Origin: Lethocerus indicus
Lineage: Eukaryota > Arthropoda > Insecta > Hemiptera > Belostomatidae
DNA: 64,000 bases
NCBI GenBank assembly: GCA_019843655.1
Contig: JACDQD010000002.1
Span: forward strand, 5,776,585-5,840,584
Direction of reading: 5' to 3'
A program made the position numbers and the translations under genes. A model generated the notes under the pieces. The model saw only the letters and a program-made list of their open reading frames with translations. It was not told where the DNA came from and made no database searches. How positions within the stretch are numbered: position 1 is the stretch's first letter; each line of letters begins with the position of its first letter. Shown here piece by piece: positions 60,401 through 64,000 of the stretch.

Positions 60401-63400
60401 ATGCCGGCCAGGTGTGCCGGGGGCAGATGCCGCCAGGGCCAGGTGAGGCCTCCGCCCTTAGCACCTTTCGCGTACCGCGTCCTCCAATTTGACGCGCGGT
60501 CGAGGGTTCCAAAACACAAAGGGGAGAAAGAAGCCGATACCGCTTTTTTTTGTGGACCACTAACGGATAATAAAACGAGTTAATTTCCAAGTTAGTTATT
60601 CATATTCCAAGGTGATCAGTTAGAACGTGCAGTCGACCGGTTAATTTTTTAAAATTATTTTTCTTATTTCCAATTTATCTTTGACGCAGTTCATATAAGC
60701 TTATATGGAAGTCATCCAATGTTAATATGTACGAACAACAACACGATCGTTGTACTATAAACAAATTGTAGCACCGGGTAAAATAATTATGCCCGAAGGC
60801 CCGATAGTATTTAAAACTCCGTTTCTGTTACCTCTTCTATACAAAAGGAGGAATAAGTAGGGTGTGGGGCTGCAGGCATCCGGGTCAATTGCACGGACGT
60901 GGGGTTTCTAAAAAGATAAACGAAACTCGGCAGTTGTTTTTTCTTTTTTGTCGCGGGGGCAACTAGGGTCCGGCGCAGTAGGGAGAAGGGCGGGGGCGAG
61001 GGGCGCCCATCTGCCTCCGCTACGCCAAATTCCAGCCAGACCAGTTCCAATAACAAGAAAATAACACCGCCCAATAACTAGTCTCAGCCTCCAGACCGAC
61101 CTCCATTGTGCCAGCATAAAAAAAGCCGCTCCGCCAGAGGAGCCCGGGCTAAATTTACGGCCAATTGCTCTTTACGGTTTTTCTTTTTTCACTCCCCTCA
61201 GGGTCGGGAAAAGAATTTGACGAGTCGCTTTTAGAGCGCAAACAGACAGACGGCGCAGCGTTCCATAAATTGGCGCTATCGATATAGATTTTATATTTCG
61301 TTTAACCTTCCGATTGTAGTATAGAATCGGAGCGGGCGAGAAGTAAGGTTAAAAAATGGCGTACGTTTAAATTAAAGTTGTTTGGACGGGGGCCGGAGCC
61401 AAAAACGGCGTTGGAGCGCGGCCGCGGCCGGTTTGAGGCCCGACCGTTGAGTCATTTTCCAGAATTGGATCCGACGATGCCCACTTAAGAAGGGAGAACG
61501 CACCACCCCATAGGCCCCAGATCTGACTCAGACTGCCACGGCTACGGCGGGCAAAACCCTCGCGTTATATCCCAGAAATATTATCTTTTCCACCGTATAA
61601 GATGTTTAAACTTGACGAAACAATCCCAACTGTTTACTGATAGATTGTACGCTGTATGGATTATAGCGCGAAGCCCGTTACGATGTGTAAGGCCGTTTTG
61701 TGAGAGATGGGGGCGGCGAGCGAGGGCATCGTCCTCCGACGCCGGCGCCCCACGCATGATCGATACCATCGAAACTGTCCGGGAATTCGAGGCGTCGCCT
61801 TCCAGATAGCTCGGCCCTTCCCAGTCAACCGTCTATAAATAGAGAAGGGCCTTTATACAACGGGTCGAACACGAAAAAGAGAACCTACGGCCCGTCGTAG
61901 TGGCAGGCGTTACAGAAATCGTATACTGCGGTTGCGAAACGGCGGGCCACTCTAATCAACGATTGCATACTGTTCGTTCATTGCTACAGTGTAGGAAGAT
62001 AATTTCTCTCTTGTATCGCGTTGGCACACAAACACACACGATGTCGTAAACATTGGAAATTCCGACTGGTTTTTTTTGTACCGCCCCGACAGGGAAACCG
62101 AAATTCCAGAAATTAAGATCGCTAATTTCGATGGGCTAAAAAGGCTGTCGTCTACTCTGAGAATTTTTTCTGAGATCTCTGTGTATAAATCTGTGCGATC
62201 TCTCTCGATAAATGTGGAGAACGGAGGATACGGGGAGGAGTGGGAAGTGGCGGGAGCTGGGCGCGCGTATCTACGAGACGGCGTCCGTCGAAAATGGCGA
62301 GGAGCCGAGGCGACTGTTAAAGTTCAAGGTCTTGGCATTGAACTTGTAAATTCCTATACGGATCATTAACTTTTCCTTATTGTTTGCTGTTCTTCTGTGT
62401 CGCCGTAATTCGTGCTTAAATTTAGAAATGAAAAATATTAAGGGGTTATGAGATAAGCGTGGACTAAAGAGGGCGTGATGGGGATGTGATGAGGGCGGTA
62501 GTGGGGGTTGGAGGCGGTTCACTGGCCGGACGTTACTCCCTCCGCTCCTTCTGCTTCTTTAACTATCCTTTCGTCACCTTTACCCGCTTCTCTTCTCCTT
62601 CCTTCGTTCCATTTATCATCCGCATTGTGGCTTTGTCCGCGACCCCTACACTGTCTGCGACCTCGGTTGTTCATTATTCCCTCGAATGAATACCGAATGC
62701 ATTACACGCGCTCTTACTATATAATACTCATTTCTAGGGGGACATTTATATTAACGCCCCTAGCTTAATAACCTCTCCTTGAAGATCTTTCTCGAATGAA
62801 TTTCTTTACGCATGGCACAAAAGAAGGCACTTTTCTCCTCTTCTCGAGAGTTCTGTAAGGGTACAAGGAGCAGGAATCGGTCATGGGTAACTGATCGGCA
62901 GTAGCAGGGTCGAGCAGGTACTTTTTTTGCCCCTGTGTAGACACCTCTCACACCTTATGAACTACATTCCAAAACGAGACCCAGACTGACCGTGTGATCC
63001 CCTTCAAATTCAACAAATGGGTTTACAATTGTACCACTAAGAACACTACTCAACATTTGATCCGCAGGTCCGGTTTCGGCATTAGTCACACGGGTGAATG
63101 TAATTTCCGAGATCCAAGAGCTGTAACAGGCGTGGCCAGTAACGGTACCGTAGGTACCTCAAACCTTCCTCGGGGTTATTTTTCCCACGGATGCCTAAAA
63201 TTCGGGGTCTGTCCCGAAATTTGTGATGCGGAGGACGCGTCCGTATAAGGAATTATACAGCCATGAATATTCCATTCGTGTCCCTGGCCAGTAGTAGTGA
63301 GCTCCATCTAACTCCTCGGCCTGTGGGTAGCATTTTGTCCCGATTACAGATCTCGTAATACAGACCGAGTTTATCTGGGAAGATGTACCGCGGGGGCAAA

Positions 63401-64000
63401 GCTAGGTCCGCAACTTACACCACCGGAGTTGCCACCGATTAGAGTGGTGCTAACCGAGCGAATGTCGAACGAATTAAATCAATAATGGTATAATTAACTG
63501 ATCGATCTAATTATTAAATTGTCGACGAATGAGTGCCGACTGTAGTGGAGTACCTCGAGCGGATATAAACGGTACGGTATGGGAGCGGCAAACGGGGAGG
63601 GGGTTCAGGATTGGGAACAGATCCGGGCCTCCACTGTCTAGGTCATACCACTTTCCCGTATATCTTCTGTTCTCACATCCTTGTCTACTTCCTTTCCTCT
63701 AGCTCCTTTTTAGTTCACCGGGTTCGGTGCTCTCATTACACCGAATATTATTTCAGACGCCAGACATTCCACGCCAGGAAACCATCCGAGTAATTGCGAT
63801 CGAATAATTAAAAATCGTTAATGTAAACGATAAAACTCCGAGGATTTTATTAGCCCCTGAAAGAAGGTTTCAGGAACACCGAACTGCGTTTCGATTCGAA
63901 TTATTTATTAATTTATCGTCGGACAGCTACTATAGATAAATTGAATCATGGCCGACATAGGAGTCGTCGGCCCATTGTTGAGCCGGTAATGAAATCCGGT

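Larger units (their letters stand above)
50181..64000. other. Long CpG-rich non-coding region, probably tribbles intron
   Basis: Over 13.8 kb I find no exon of tribbles or any other recognisable gene on either strand. Open frames here are short or follow simple repeats. Composition is balanced and CpG is frequent, unlike the AT-rich first 48 kb. The region holds several GGA, CT and GT simple repeats and scattered consensus transcription-factor sites. Because the tribbles exon at 50180 needs an upstream partner, most or all of it is likely intron 5' of that exon. Confidence 0.6.

Noticed and set aside
60290..60590. ORFs of 60-100 codons on both strands at the GT repeat
   Set aside because: The Cys-Val and Thr-His runs come from the microsatellite. 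No independent support.
61833..61842. TATAAATAG-like box on + in the CpG-rich region
   Set aside because: A lone match with no downstream ORF, opposite to tribbles transcription and expected by chance over 14 kb.
63060..63110. Sequence GGTTTCGGCATTAG, whose complement contains CCGAAACC
   Set aside because: Checked as a third hammerhead, but the CTGANGA core box is missing at the needed distance.
1..64000. CRISPR arrays, operons, bacterial-type terminators
   Set aside because: None seen. The window is intron-rich nuclear animal DNA; the only large direct repeats are the three 5.29-kb tandem units.

Overview
This window comes from a nuclear animal genome, almost certainly an insect or another arthropod. 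The genes are split by GT-AG introns, and the conserved proteins all have metazoan orthologues. The first 48 kb is AT-rich with short introns. I cannot place the order from sequence alone; a hemimetabolous insect such as a hemipteran would fit.

Layout, left to right. (1) The 3' part of AMBRA1 on + (1-6952) meets the complete Integrator subunit 1 gene IntS1 on - (9117-23820) in a tail-to-tail arrangement. (2) IntS1 diverges from the mRNA capping enzyme gene on + (25180-30348) across 1.36 kb, so two factors that act on nascent Pol II RNA share one 5' interval. (3) The capping enzyme converges on LACTB2 (-). LACTB2 diverges from NDUFV1 (+), both encoding mitochondrial proteins, with only 174 bp between start codons. 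(4) A unit of about 5.29 kb is present three times in tandem (29831, 35129, 40411). It holds the capping enzyme 3' end, LACTB2, and NDUFV1 exons 1-4. Unit 2 is frameshifted throughout. Unit 3 has lost 1,470 bp, including most of LACTB2, but is the one that joins in frame to the rest of NDUFV1 (through 47314). (5) From about 48.8 kb the composition changes to balanced GC with abundant CpG. Here lie the last two coding exons of a tribbles pseudokinase gene on - (49632-50180), followed by about 13.8 kb with no recognisable coding exon, probably a long tribbles intron or 5' region.

The most striking element is a foldback insertion of about 960 bp in an IntS1 intron (12461-13423). It consists of two outward-facing, 5'-truncated copies of what looks like a Penelope-like retroelement 3' end. 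Each copy carries a minimal hammerhead ribozyme motif. The insertion is flanked by a 12-bp direct repeat lying 8 bp from the IntS1 3' splice site. The second main point is the tandem triplication, which may be a recent structural variant or may be partly an assembly product; evidence for both readings is given.
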